Source of the DNA: Pseudophaeobacter arcticus DSM 23566
GTDB lineage: Bacteria; Pseudomonadota; Alphaproteobacteria; Rhodobacterales; Rhodobacteraceae
Reading direction: 5' to 3'
Assembly (NCBI RefSeq): GCF_000473205.1
Contig: NZ_KI421507.1
Location: 903,934-967,933, forward strand
Length of the DNA stretch: 64,000 nt
Made by a program: the position numbers and the translations under genes. Below are positions 17,150 through 23,829 of the stretch, piece by piece (the first letter of the stretch is position 1; every line of letters starts with the position of its first letter). The notes beneath the pieces were generated by a model, which was not told where the DNA came from, did no database searches, and worked only from the letters and a program-made list of their open reading frames with translations.

Positions 17150-17785
17150 ATGTTGAATGAACCCCATGCGATCAGGCGCTTTTCCTGGCCTGTGACCCTG
17201 TTATGGCTGTCGGCGGTGCTGATTGCTTTGGGATCTTATCGGTTCTTAATTGCGGATATTGCGCTGGTTATGCCTGCGATGCTGCATCATGCGCTGGACC
17301 GGCCGATGCTGCTCTATCTGCACATTGGCCTTGCGCCGATTGCGCTGGCGCTGTTGCCGATGCAGTTTTCAAAGCGGCTGCGGCGCCGCCATCTGGCGCT
17401 GCATCGCTGGCTTGGGCGTCTGTATGCGGCGGTGATCTTCCTGTCGGGACTGGGCGCAATAGGGCTGGCCATGACGACGGATCAGGGCGCGGTGGCCGGG
17501 CTGGGTCTGGGAGCGCTGGCGCTGGCCTGGCTGGGCACCACCGGGCTGGCGGTCTGGTATGCGATCCAACGGCAAATTGCGCAGCACCGGGCCTGGATGA
17601 TCCGCTCGGCGGCCCTGACCCTGGCGGCGGTAACGCTGCGGCTATACCTGCCAATTGGGGCGCTGACGGTTGGGTTTGAGGCCAGCTATCCGCTGATCTG
17701 CTGGCTGTGCTGGGTGCCAAACGCCCTGGTGGCAGAGTGGCTGCTGCGGCGCGAGGGCAAGGCTGCCACAGGCCAACCCGCTTAA
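17150..17785 (+). CDS. DUF2306 integral membrane protein
   Basis: A 211-residue protein with about six membrane helices. DUF2306 hallmarks are the HIGLAPIALALLPMQF segment, the basic loop RLRRRHLALHRWLGRLY and the QIAQHRAWMIRSAALTLAAVTLRLYLP helix containing the conserved H and R residues. Function of the family is unknown. Homologues often sit beside TetR repressors, as here, suggesting a role in stress or solvent response. Start ATG 17150 follows TGAGGAGATAGG. Confidence 0.85.
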   Translation: MLNEPHAIRRFSWPVTLLWLSAVLIALGSYRFLIADIALVMPAMLHHALDRPMLLYLHIGLAPIALALLPMQFSKRLRRRHLALHRWLGRLYAAVIFLSGLGAIGLAMTTDQGAVAGLGLGALALAWLGTTGLAVWYAIQRQIAQHRAWMIRSAALTLAAVTLRLYLPIGALTVGFEASYPLICWLCWVPNALVAEWLLRREGKAATGQPA

Positions 17786-17837
17786 CGCCTACCTGTCTGT
17801 CAGGGTCGCTCGCCGCATGCTGCCCAGACAGGCGCGA

Positions 17838-17871
17838 GCCAGGCGCGCCACAGAGCCAGGCGCGCCACAGA
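17838..17871. repeat. 17-bp tandem duplication before the hisB 3' end
   Basis: GCCAGGCGCGCCACAGA occurs twice without spacer (17838-17854, 17855-17871). It contains an AscI-like GGCGCGCC palindrome. Confidence 0.85.
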
Positions 17872-17875
17872 GCAG

Positions 17876-17904
17876 CCAAAGGGGCGCTTAAAGCGCCCCT
17901 TTGG
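17876..17904 (-). terminator. Hairpin overlapping the 3' end of hisB
   Basis: CCAAAGGGGCGCTT pairs perfectly with AAGCGCCCCTTTGG. The hisB stop codon lies in the middle, so the last codons of hisB form one arm. No T-run beyond the stem, so termination efficiency is uncertain. Confidence 0.55.
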
Positions 17905-18475
17905 TCGAGGGGATGGCGTCCGATTTGCGCGGGTCGGTTTCCACCGCCAGACGCAGGGCGCGGGCCACGGCCTTGAAGGCGGCCTCGACGATGTGATGGC
18001 TGTTAAAGCCATGCAGCTGGTCGATATGCAGGGTGATGCCGCCATGGGTGGCAAAGGCGGTAAAAAACTCCCGCACCAGCTCGGTATCAAAGCTGCCGAT
18101 TTTTTGCGTCGGGATGTCCAGATTCCAGACCAGATAGGGGCGGGCGGACAGATCCAGCGCGCAGCGCACCTGGGCGTCATCCATGGGCAGGTGGCACTCG
18201 CCATACCGCCGGATGCCTTTCTTGTCGCCAAGCGCCTGGGCCAGGGCCTGACCCAGCGCAATACCGGTGTCTTCGACCGTGTGGTGATCATCAATGTGAT
18301 AATCACCCTTGGCGCGGATGGTCATGTCGATCAGCGAATGGCGCGACAGCTGGTCCAGCATGTGGTCGAAAAAGCCAACTCCGGTCTGGTTGTCATATGA
18401 GCCCGACCCGTCGAGATTGATCTCGACGCTGATTTCGGTTTCGGCGGTCTGGCGGCTGATCTTGGCGCTACGCAT
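17888..18475 (-). CDS. hisB: Imidazoleglycerol-phosphate dehydratase HisB
   Basis: Manganese enzyme dehydrating IGP to imidazole acetol phosphate. This is the 195-residue monofunctional form without the histidinol-phosphatase domain of E. coli HisB. Metal-binding motifs are visible: [27 protein letters not shown] and [16 protein letters not shown]. It is the most upstream his gene on the minus strand in the window. The TetR/DUF2306 pair separates it from hisH. Confidence 0.96.
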   Translation of the reverse strand: MRSAKISRQTAETEISVEINLDGSGSYDNQTGVGFFDHMLDQLSRHSLIDMTIRAKGDYHIDDHHTVEDTGIALGQALAQALGDKKGIRRYGECHLPMDDAQVRCALDLSARPYLVWNLDIPTQKIGSFDTELVREFFTAFATHGGITLHIDQLHGFNSHHIVEAAFKAVARALRLAVETDPRKSDAIPSTKGAL

Positions 18476-18537
18476 GAGGTTATTCCTTGCTGTCTGCGCG
18501 GCACTTATAGGGCGGAGAGGGGGGCTGGCTCAAGGGT

Positions 18538-18579
18538 TTTGCTGGGCAAACGTCGGGCTTTGCTGGGCAAACGGCGGGC
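18538..18579. repeat. 21-bp tandem duplication upstream of hisB
   Basis: TTTGCTGGGCAAACGTCGGGC is repeated with one change (18538-18558, 18559-18579) in the spacer divergent between hisB and the AsnC-domain gene. Each copy contains the short inverted core TTTGCTGGGCAAA. Confidence 0.8.
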
Positions 18580-18676
18580 TGTGGCGGCAAGATCTGTTGC
18601 AGCCATTGCGCCCGGAGGCTGCGCATGCCAGCTTGGGTGGCAAATCACGTGACCAAAAAGACCAAAAGGGACGCCC

Positions 18677-18916
18677 ATGTCGACCTGCGTATTCATTCAG
18701 ATCCGGTGCAAACCCGGCACCACCTATTCCGTGGCCGAGGAAATCGGGCGCCGCGAAATCCATTCTGAGCTCTATTCCACCAGCGGCGAATATGACCTGC
18801 TGATGAAGCTCTACATCCCCTCGGATGCGGATGTGGGGAAATACATCAACGAGCATCTGCTGGTGATCCCCAATATCGAGCGATCGCTGACCACCATGAC
18901 CTTCAAGGTGTTCTGA
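18677..18916 (+). CDS. Stand-alone Lrp/AsnC ligand-binding (RAM) domain protein
   Basis: A 79-residue protein equivalent to only the C-terminal effector domain of Lrp/AsnC regulators, with no DNA-binding helix-turn-helix. The fold is visible as a VFIQIRCKPG strand, VAEEIGRREIHSELYSTSGEYDLLMKLYIP and IPNIERSLTTMTFKVF. Such SraA/RAM proteins oligomerise and bind amino acids. They may modulate full-length Lrp partners. Good ATG at 18677 after AAAGGGACGCCC. Confidence 0.85.
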   Translation: MSTCVFIQIRCKPGTTYSVAEEIGRREIHSELYSTSGEYDLLMKLYIPSDADVGKYINEHLLVIPNIERSLTTMTFKVF

Positions 18917-18969
18917 GGCCAATCCCTTGAGGCCAATCCCTTGAGGCCAGTCTTTTCAGGCCAGCCCTC
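18914..18969. repeat. 14-bp tandem repeats after the AsnC-domain gene
   Basis: TGAGGCCAATCCCT twice exactly (18914-18941), then two decayed copies to 18969. The first copy starts with the gene's own stop codon. Confidence 0.8.
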
Positions 18970-19016
18970 TGAACTCGGGTCTCTGCGCCAGCCCCAAAGG
19001 CCCATTACAAATAGAA

Positions 19017-19050
19017 AACGCCCCGGAGCTTTCCGGGGCGTTTGTTTTTT
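19017..19050. terminator. Bidirectional terminator between convergent genes
   Basis: An 11-bp perfect stem AACGCCCCGGA/TCCGGGGCGTT (19017-19027, 19032-19042) with loop GCTT and a T-rich tail TTTGTTTTTT on the plus side and TTTT on the minus side. It serves both the AsnC-domain gene and the aminotransferase gene. Confidence 0.9.
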
Positions 19051-19065
19051 GAATGAGGCAGGGGC

Positions 19066-20418
19066 TCAGCTGTCCAGCAGGCCCTCAGTCTTGAGGCTCT
19101 CGTAGCTGCTGTCCAGCGCGGATTTGACGCGGGTCAGCATGTCATCAATCTCGACCTTGGTGATGATCAGCGGTGGGCAAAAGGCCAGGGCATTGCCCGC
19201 AACCGCGCGCAGGATCACGCCGTTGTCCTGACAGGCCTTCACCGCCACTGCTCCACCTTTGCCACCGGCAATTGTCGTGCCAGTGGTTTTATTCGACACC
19301 AGTTCCAGCGCGGCGATCAGCCCCTTGCCGCGCACTTCGCCCACCAGCGGGTGGTCGGTAAAGATGCGGCGCAGTTCGGCCTGCAGGTAATCGCCAACCT
19401 CGGCGGCGTGACCAAACAGGTTGTCGCGCTCGTAGATCTCCAGCGTTTTCAGGGCGGCAGCGCAGGCAGCGGGGTGGCCGGAATAGGTATAGCCATGGCC
19501 AAAGACGCCAACCTCATTTGAGGGCGCCACCATTTCCTTGTACATCCAGCCGGGGATGACACTGGCCGAGATCGGGAAATAGGCCGAGCTGAGCTGTTTG
19601 GCAAAGGTCATCAGGTCGGGCTTGATGCCCATGGTGGTGCAGCCAAAATCGGCGCCGGTGCGGCCAAAGCCGGTGATGACCTCATCGGCCCAGACCAGAA
19701 TGCCATGTTTGCGCAGCAGCACCTGCAGTTTCTCATAGTAGCCCTCTGGTGGCACAATCACGCCCGACGCACCGGTGATGGGCTCCATGATCATCGCGGC
19801 GATGGTGTCGGGGTCTTCGGCCAGGATCTGGTCTTCGAGGTTTTGCAGGATGCGGTCGACAAACTGCGCTTCGGTCTCGTTGCCTTTGCGGCCGGTGTAA
19901 TAATGGGGTGCATCGGTGCGCAGGATGTGCAGCGCCTCTACGGGGGCGTCAAAATGCGCCAGATTGGCGGGCAGCGAGGTCAGCGATCCAGCCGCCACGG
20001 TAACGCCATGATAGCCGCGCTCGCGGGTGATGATCTTGCGCTTTTCCGGTTTGCCGATGGCATTGAAGTAATAGCGCAGCATCTTGTAGTGGCTGTCATT
20101 GGCATCCGAGCCGGAGTTGCCAAAAAAGATATAGGCATCTTCCACCGGCACCATGGCGGCGAGTTTCTCGGCCAGATCAATCAGCGGCTGGTGGGTCTTG
20201 CCGCCAAAGGTGTGGCTAAAGGGCAGGGTGTTCAGCTGGTCGGTGATGGCGGCGATCACCTCTTTGTTGTCATAGCCAAGCGAGGTGCACCACAGCCCGG
20301 CCAGGCCTTCAATGTATTTGTTGCCTTGGTTGTCAAAGACATAGATTCCCTCGCCACGCTCCAGGCACATCTGTTCGGTCGCTGTGAGGTTGGTTGTAGG
20401 GTAAACGACTGGAGCCAT
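19066..20418 (-). CDS. Class III PLP aminotransferase (omega-amino acid/amine:pyruvate type)
   Basis: A 450-residue fold type I transaminase. Key residues: GNSGSDAND phosphate loop (about 100-108), ERGYHGVT, WADEVITGFGRTG with D245, and the Schiff-base lysine K274 (FAKQLSSAYFP). It resembles the omega-transaminases and taurine/beta-alanine:pyruvate aminotransferases abundant in roseobacters. Substrate cannot be fixed from sequence. ATG 20418 follows AGAGGAATTCCGTA. The open frame continues to 20502 but has no ribosome site. Alone on the minus strand, with a shared terminator at its 3' end. Confidence 0.88.
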   Translation of the reverse strand: MAPVVYPTTNLTATEQMCLERGEGIYVFDNQGNKYIEGLAGLWCTSLGYDNKEVIAAITDQLNTLPFSHTFGGKTHQPLIDLAEKLAAMVPVEDAYIFFGNSGSDANDSHYKMLRYYFNAIGKPEKRKIITRERGYHGVTVAAGSLTSLPANLAHFDAPVEALHILRTDAPHYYTGRKGNETEAQFVDRILQNLEDQILAEDPDTIAAMIMEPITGASGVIVPPEGYYEKLQVLLRKHGILVWADEVITGFGRTGADFGCTTMGIKPDLMTFAKQLSSAYFPISASVIPGWMYKEMVAPSNEVGVFGHGYTYSGHPAACAAALKTLEIYERDNLFGHAAEVGDYLQAELRRIFTDHPLVGEVRGKGLIAALELVSNKTTGTTIAGGKGGAVAVKACQDNGVILRAVAGNALAFCPPLIITKVEIDDMLTRVKSALDSSYESLKTEGLLDS

Positions 20419-20683
20419 TACGGAATTCCTCTGGTAGGGCGCATGTATCTGGGACATGGGCGAAGACAAACAAGGGGCGCGGTATGATGTTAAACCGTGC
20501 AACTGTGGCTAGCATTGTCTTGTTTTGCGGGGGAGGTCAAAGGAATTTGATCAAATATTTTTCTCAGGGTGTCTGCACGGGGCTCGGCTCGTCTGGATGC
20601 GCTGGGTGCTTTGGGCGGTCTGCCGGTTGCCTGGGCTGTCCGCTGGTCTGCATCTGTCCTGCAAAGAGCCTGCGCCAAACAAA
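20419..20683. other. Spacer between aminotransferase start and tRNA-Gly copy 1
   Basis: About 265 bases up to the terminator of the first tRNA-Gly. It should carry the aminotransferase promoter. AT-rich sequence at 20545-20570 is visible, but no convincing promoter hexamers or gene. Confidence 0.4.
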
Positions 20684-20715
20684 AGGCCGCTGATGCGGGA
20701 TGCATCAAGCGGCCT
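20684..20715 (-). terminator. Terminator of tRNA-Gly copy 1
   Basis: AGGCCGCTGATGC (20684-20696) pairs with GCATCAAGCGGCCT (20702-20715) with one bulge. On the minus strand the hairpin is followed by TTTTG, 13 bases downstream of the tRNA 3' end. Confidence 0.85.
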
Positions 20716-20727
20716 GTTTGATCCAAA

Positions 20728-20802
20728 TGGAGCGGGCGAGGCGATTCGAACGCCCGACCCTAACCTTGGCAAGGTTATGCTCTACCCCTGAGCTACGCCC
20801 GC
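20728..20802 (-). tRNA. tRNA-Gly (anticodon GCC), copy 1
   Basis: 75 nt including encoded CCA: acceptor GCGGGCG/CGCCCGC, D-arm GCTC...GAGC, anticodon loop CTTGCCAAG region with GCC, T-arm CGGGC-GTTCGAA-TCGCCT-type. Identical in sequence to copies 2 and 3, and shares about 30 bases of 5' flank with them. Confidence 0.97.
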
Positions 20803-20915
20803 GCTACATTTGGTGAGGCGGTATTTAGGCAAAGCCGGGCGAGGCCGCAAGGGCAAAATAGCTGCATTGAAGAGTTTTTTGACATGGCTTTTCTGCAGGG
20901 GGGTGGCTGGGGGCT

Positions 20916-21017
20916 GGCGGGGCCAGCGACTGGCGGGGCTGAGGACTGGTGGGGCTGAGGACTGGTGGGGTTGGGGACTGGCGAGACTGGAGACTGGCGA
21001 GACTGGGACTGGCGGGG
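20916..21017. repeat. Degenerate minisatellite between tRNA-Gly copies 1 and 2
   Basis: About 100 bases built of GGACTGGYGRGGCTGA-like units of 10-18 bases (GGGGCTGAGGACTGGT, GAGACTGGAGACTGGC and relatives). Units vary in length and sequence, so this is not a CRISPR array. It is non-coding. Confidence 0.75.
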
Positions 21018-21025
21018 AAAACAAA

Positions 21026-21057
21026 AGGCCGCCGATGCAAGAAGCATCAAGCGGCCT
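21026..21057 (-). terminator. Terminator of tRNA-Gly copy 2
   Basis: AGGCCGCCGATGC (21026-21038) with GCATCAAGCGGCCT (21044-21057). On the minus strand it is followed by TTTTGTTTT. Homologous to the terminator of copy 1, so the whole tRNA unit was duplicated. Confidence 0.85.
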
Positions 21058-21069
21058 GTTTGGTCCAAA

Positions 21070-21144
21070 TGGAGCGGGCGAGGCGATTCGAACGCCCGAC
21101 CCTAACCTTGGCAAGGTTATGCTCTACCCCTGAGCTACGCCCGC
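21070..21144 (-). tRNA. tRNA-Gly (anticodon GCC), copy 2
   Basis: Identical 75-nt tRNA with encoded CCA. Its 5' flank repeats that of copy 1 with two changes. It borders the restriction-endonuclease gene, whose stop is 87 bases upstream in the transcriptional sense. Confidence 0.97.
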
Positions 21145-21230
21145 GCTGCATTTGGTGAAGCGGTATTTAGGCAATCCCTGACGGGGCCGCAAGAGGGAAA
21201 GTGACCAGGGTCCCGAGAATTCTTTATCTC

Positions 21231-22163
21231 TCACCGCGCTGGGGCGGGCCTTTCTGGCGGTGGCGCGGAAGGGTCGGGCAGCCGAAACCCGGCCTGTTCG
21301 GCCAGGCGGCGCTGTTGCACCAGCAGCGGGGTGCAGGAAATGAACTCTGATCCTGTGCAATGGGGCAGCTCAAGGGCTTTGATCAGCTGGCTGTCATATT
21401 GGCCGGACAGCAACAGGATGCCTTCTTGCTCCAGCATATCCCGGGTGCCGCGCCCCTTGTCGGCGCGAATGCGGCGCATGAAGTCCTTTTGCTGGGCGAC
21501 GGCCTCGACCACATCGCGGGCGATGGGGCTGTTCTGGATCAGGCGAAACAGACTGGCCATGCGGGCGTTGCCGGTGCCGTGGGAAAAAATATCCGCCACC
21601 AAATCGGGGTCCTGGCAGCGCCAGAAGTTGGCCGGGTAGGGGTGATCACAGAGCAGCCAGAGGATATTGGCGAATCCTGCGGCCGAGACTGCGCCCTTGC
21701 CATCCTTGTTCTTGCCCGTTGTCAGATAGGCCGGGCGGGCGATGATCAGCCCCAGATAGCAGCGGGCGCGGGCCTCGTCGGCGGCGACCAGCAGGCAGGG
21801 CTGGTCAATGGCTTCGGTGGGAATCATCCAGTTGCTGCCCATGGTGTTCTTGATGTCCACATCGCGGCCCAGGATTTCCGTATCCAGCCGCCCACGCGGC
21901 AGCCGCAACAGGGCGCGCAGTTCGATCTCGACGCGGGTGCCAATATAGGTCTTTTCGGTTTTTTCCAGCTCTTCATAGGCGCGCCGCCCGGTTTTGGGCG
22001 TCATGATCACGTCATCAATGCAGCGCCGTAGCATCGCCGGAAAGCGTTCTTCCAGCACCAGGGCGCCGCCGGCACGGGCGGTGATCTCATTTGCCAGTTC
22101 GGTCAGCAGATCATAATCCGCATGTCCGGGCGCAATCAGGCTGTCGGGCAGTTTTTGCTTCAT
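21231..22163 (-). CDS. NaeI-like type II (IIE) restriction endonuclease
   Basis: Predicted DNA endonuclease of the NaeI family, 310 residues against about 317 in NaeI. The family core KTEKTYIGTRVEIEL is followed by the PD-(D/E)XK catalytic set: E79, D94, D103 and K105 (LDTEILGRDVDIK), with the same 9- and 11-residue spacing as NaeI D86/D95/K97. The C-terminal half keeps the second DNA-binding domain (VVEAVAQQKDFMRRIR, LEQEGILLLSG). The NaeI residue 43 position, where Lys makes a topoisomerase, is Val here. Expected target GCCGGC is inference. Start ATG 22163; a GTG at 22181 is possible. Lies 39 bases after the methyltransferase. Confidence 0.88.
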   Translation of the reverse strand: MKQKLPDSLIAPGHADYDLLTELANEITARAGGALVLEERFPAMLRRCIDDVIMTPKTGRRAYEELEKTEKTYIGTRVEIELRALLRLPRGRLDTEILGRDVDIKNTMGSNWMIPTEAIDQPCLLVAADEARARCYLGLIIARPAYLTTGKNKDGKGAVSAAGFANILWLLCDHPYPANFWRCQDPDLVADIFSHGTGNARMASLFRLIQNSPIARDVVEAVAQQKDFMRRIRADKGRGTRDMLEQEGILLLSGQYDSQLIKALELPHCTGSEFISCTPLLVQQRRLAEQAGFRLPDPSAPPPERPAPAR

Positions 22164-22175
22164 CTTGGGCCGTTG

Positions 22176-22198
22176 CCGCACCCGGGGGCAGGGTGCGG
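22176..22198 (-). promoter_or_regulatory. Hairpin between methyltransferase and endonuclease genes
   Basis: CCGCACCC (22176-22183) pairs exactly with GGGTGCGG (22191-22198) around a 7-base loop. It covers the alternative GTG start of the endonuclease and lies 12 bases before its ATG, so it could hold down endonuclease expression or weakly end the methyltransferase transcript. Confidence 0.5.
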
Positions 22199-22202
22199 GG
22201 TA

Positions 22203-23162
22203 TCAGGCGCGCACAGCATGGAGATTGGGCTTGGCGATGGCGGCTTTCAGTTGCAGCGCGACGGCCTCGGCCACCGGCGGCGGGAAGGCATTGCCGACCT
22301 GGCGGTAGGCATTGGTCTTGGCGCCGGTGAAATGCCAGGCATCGGGGAAGCCCTGGATGCGGGCGACCATGCGCACCGTCAGCCGGGGCATGTCGTTGTG
22401 GAATGGATCCGGTGCCTCAACGGCGATGGTGCGCCCCTCAACCCCCAGGGAGGCCCAGGCGCGCCGCGCCCGTGTCGGGCCCAGGTCCGGGCCGCCGTGT
22501 TTTTTTGACCCACCCACAATTGTCGGCGCGATCTCATCTGCCTGAGCGGCCCAGTCATCGGCGCCGCGCCAGCCGCGTGCCTTCATCAGGTCCAGCAGGG
22601 TTTCGCCCACGGTGCGGGGATTATGGGGCAGTGGTTCGGGCCAGTTGAACTGGTCGGAATATTCCTTGCGCAGGGCGATGATCGCCACCCGGGGGCGCAG
22701 CTGCGGCACGCCATAGTCAGAGGCGTTGAGCAGGCGCCAGTCGGTTTCATAGCCGAGCTTGGCCAATTGTCGCTTCAGCTTTTCGCGGTAGTCGTGGAAG
22801 GCGGCATCCAGAAAGCCGCGCACGTTTTCGATCATCACCGCGCGGGGGCGGGTGGCATCAACGATATGGATGGCATCGTCAAACAGGTTGCGCTCATCCT
22901 TTTCGCCCAGCTGTTTTCCCGCCACGGAAAAGGGCGGGCAGGGCAGGCCGCCGGCCAGCAGATCAATGCCCCTGTAGGCACTGGCGTCTTCTTTGAACAG
23001 CCGCACGTCTTCTTCCAGCACATTCCAGTTGGGGCGGTTGTGGCGCAGGGTGGCGCAGCAATGTTTGTCGATCTCGACCAATGCGGTGTGATCAAACCCT
23101 GCGCGTTCCAGCCCCAGAGCCTGGCCGCCAGCCCCCGCGCAAAGTTCCACCGATGTGAGCAT
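22203..23162 (-). CDS. DNA (cytosine-5)-methyltransferase of the NaeI-like system
   Basis: C5-cytosine methyltransferase, 319 residues, with ordered motifs: I (ELCAGAGGQALGLERAGF, 6-23), IV with catalytic Cys75 (GGLPCPPFS), VI ENV (112-114), VIII QLRPR (154-158) and X (QVGNAFPPPVAEAV) near the C-terminus. A target-recognition region of about 100 residues lies between VIII and IX. ATG 23162 has AGGCGG upstream. The longer frame (to 23360) runs through the tRNA-Gly flank and is not coding. It protects the host against the adjacent NaeI-like endonuclease. Confidence 0.92.
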   Translation of the reverse strand: MLTSVELCAGAGGQALGLERAGFDHTALVEIDKHCCATLRHNRPNWNVLEEDVRLFKEDASAYRGIDLLAGGLPCPPFSVAGKQLGEKDERNLFDDAIHIVDATRPRAVMIENVRGFLDAAFHDYREKLKRQLAKLGYETDWRLLNASDYGVPQLRPRVAIIALRKEYSDQFNWPEPLPHNPRTVGETLLDLMKARGWRGADDWAAQADEIAPTIVGGSKKHGGPDLGPTRARRAWASLGVEGRTIAVEAPDPFHNDMPRLTVRMVARIQGFPDAWHFTGAKTNAYRQVGNAFPPPVAEAVALQLKAAIAKPNLHAVRA

Positions 23163-23274
23163 GTCGTGCCGCCTGCCTGTTTTTGGTTTCTGTTCCGGGT
23201 CTGTTCCTAGGTGCAAAGCTGATTCCACGCAAGGCTCTGTCTGGGTCTTTCGGGCAGGGTCTCTTATTGTAACG

Positions 23275-23306
23275 CGAAAGGCCACCCCAGAAGGAGTGGC
23301 CTTTCG
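23275..23306 (-). terminator. Terminator of tRNA-Gly copy 3
   Basis: Perfect 11-bp stem CGAAAGGCCAC/GTGGCCTTTCG (23275-23285, 23296-23306), 10 bases beyond the tRNA 3' end. It differs from the GGCCGC-type hairpins of copies 1 and 2, which suggests the segment beyond copy 3 has a separate history. Confidence 0.75.
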
Positions 23307-23315
23307 AAGTCCAAA

Positions 23316-23390
23316 TGGAGCGGGCGAGGCGATTCGAACGCCCGACCCTAACCTTGGCAAGGTTATGCTCTACCCCTGAGCTACGCCCGC
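23316..23390 (-). tRNA. tRNA-Gly (anticodon GCC), copy 3
   Basis: Identical to copies 1 and 2 over all 75 nt, with the same 5' flank except for a one-base deletion and small changes after 23410. The restriction-modification cassette lies between this copy and copy 2. Confidence 0.97.
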
Positions 23391-23538
23391 GCTACATTTG
23401 GTGAGGCGGAATTAGGCATTCTGGCGCCGCGCCGCAAGGGGAAAATTGCAGGGTTTTGAGAAAATCCTCATATCCGGCGACGGAAAATCCAATCAGCAGC
23501 GTTTGACAGGGAACACGCGCAGTCAAAAGGAGAGCACA

Positions 23539-23739
23539 GTGCGGAGTTTCGCGTTGCAGAGTTTCAGGGAAAACCTTCGGCTTGTCGCCCTGGTCGTGGG
23601 CATTGCCGTGGGAGGCGCCGCGCAATTTGCTTGCCTCACAGAGGTGGGCCAGGAGCGCCTTGCAAAATCAGAGGAGGCTTTGCCACATTGGGCGGTCTCT
23701 CCGGTGACGGTTGATCGTCTGGCCCCAGTCCAGGGCTGA
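23539..23739 (+). CDS. Possible small single-span membrane protein
   Basis: A 66-residue frame starting at GTG 23539 with an excellent ribosome site (AAAAGGAGAGCACA). It has a basic N-terminus (RSFALQSFREN), one hydrophobic segment (LRLVALVVGIAVGGAAQFA) with a following cysteine and a hydrophilic tail ending LAPVQG. No family recognised. It could be a lipoprotein-like or exported peptide. An in-frame ATG at 23446 would add 31 residues lacking a ribosome site. Moderately supported by start context alone. Confidence 0.45.
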   Translation: MRSFALQSFRENLRLVALVVGIAVGGAAQFACLTEVGQERLAKSEEALPHWAVSPVTVDRLAPVQG

Positions 23740-23778
23740 ACACCTGTCCGCAAGGCAATCCTGCCCCTAAAAAGATAA

Positions 23779-23804
23779 AGCCGCAGCCCCTTGGGGCCAC
23801 GGCC
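23779..23804 (-). terminator. Terminator of the pyruvate carboxylase gene
   Basis: GCCGCAGCCCC (23780-23790) pairs with GGGGCCACGGC across loop TT, with an internal CA/CA mismatch. On the minus strand it is followed by TTTATCTTTTT, about 30 bases after the pyc stop. Confidence 0.75.
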
Positions 23805-23829
23805 TTGATCGTGTCTCTATCGGCCTGGA

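Noticed and set aside
20916..21017. Repeat cluster considered as a CRISPR array
   Set aside because: Units are 10-18 bases, unequal and without unique spacers, and no cas gene is nearby.
22203..23360. Longer methyltransferase start at 23360
   Set aside because: The extra 66 residues translate the tRNA-Gly copy 3 sequence and its terminator. ATG 23162 with AGGCGG gives the normal family N-terminus.
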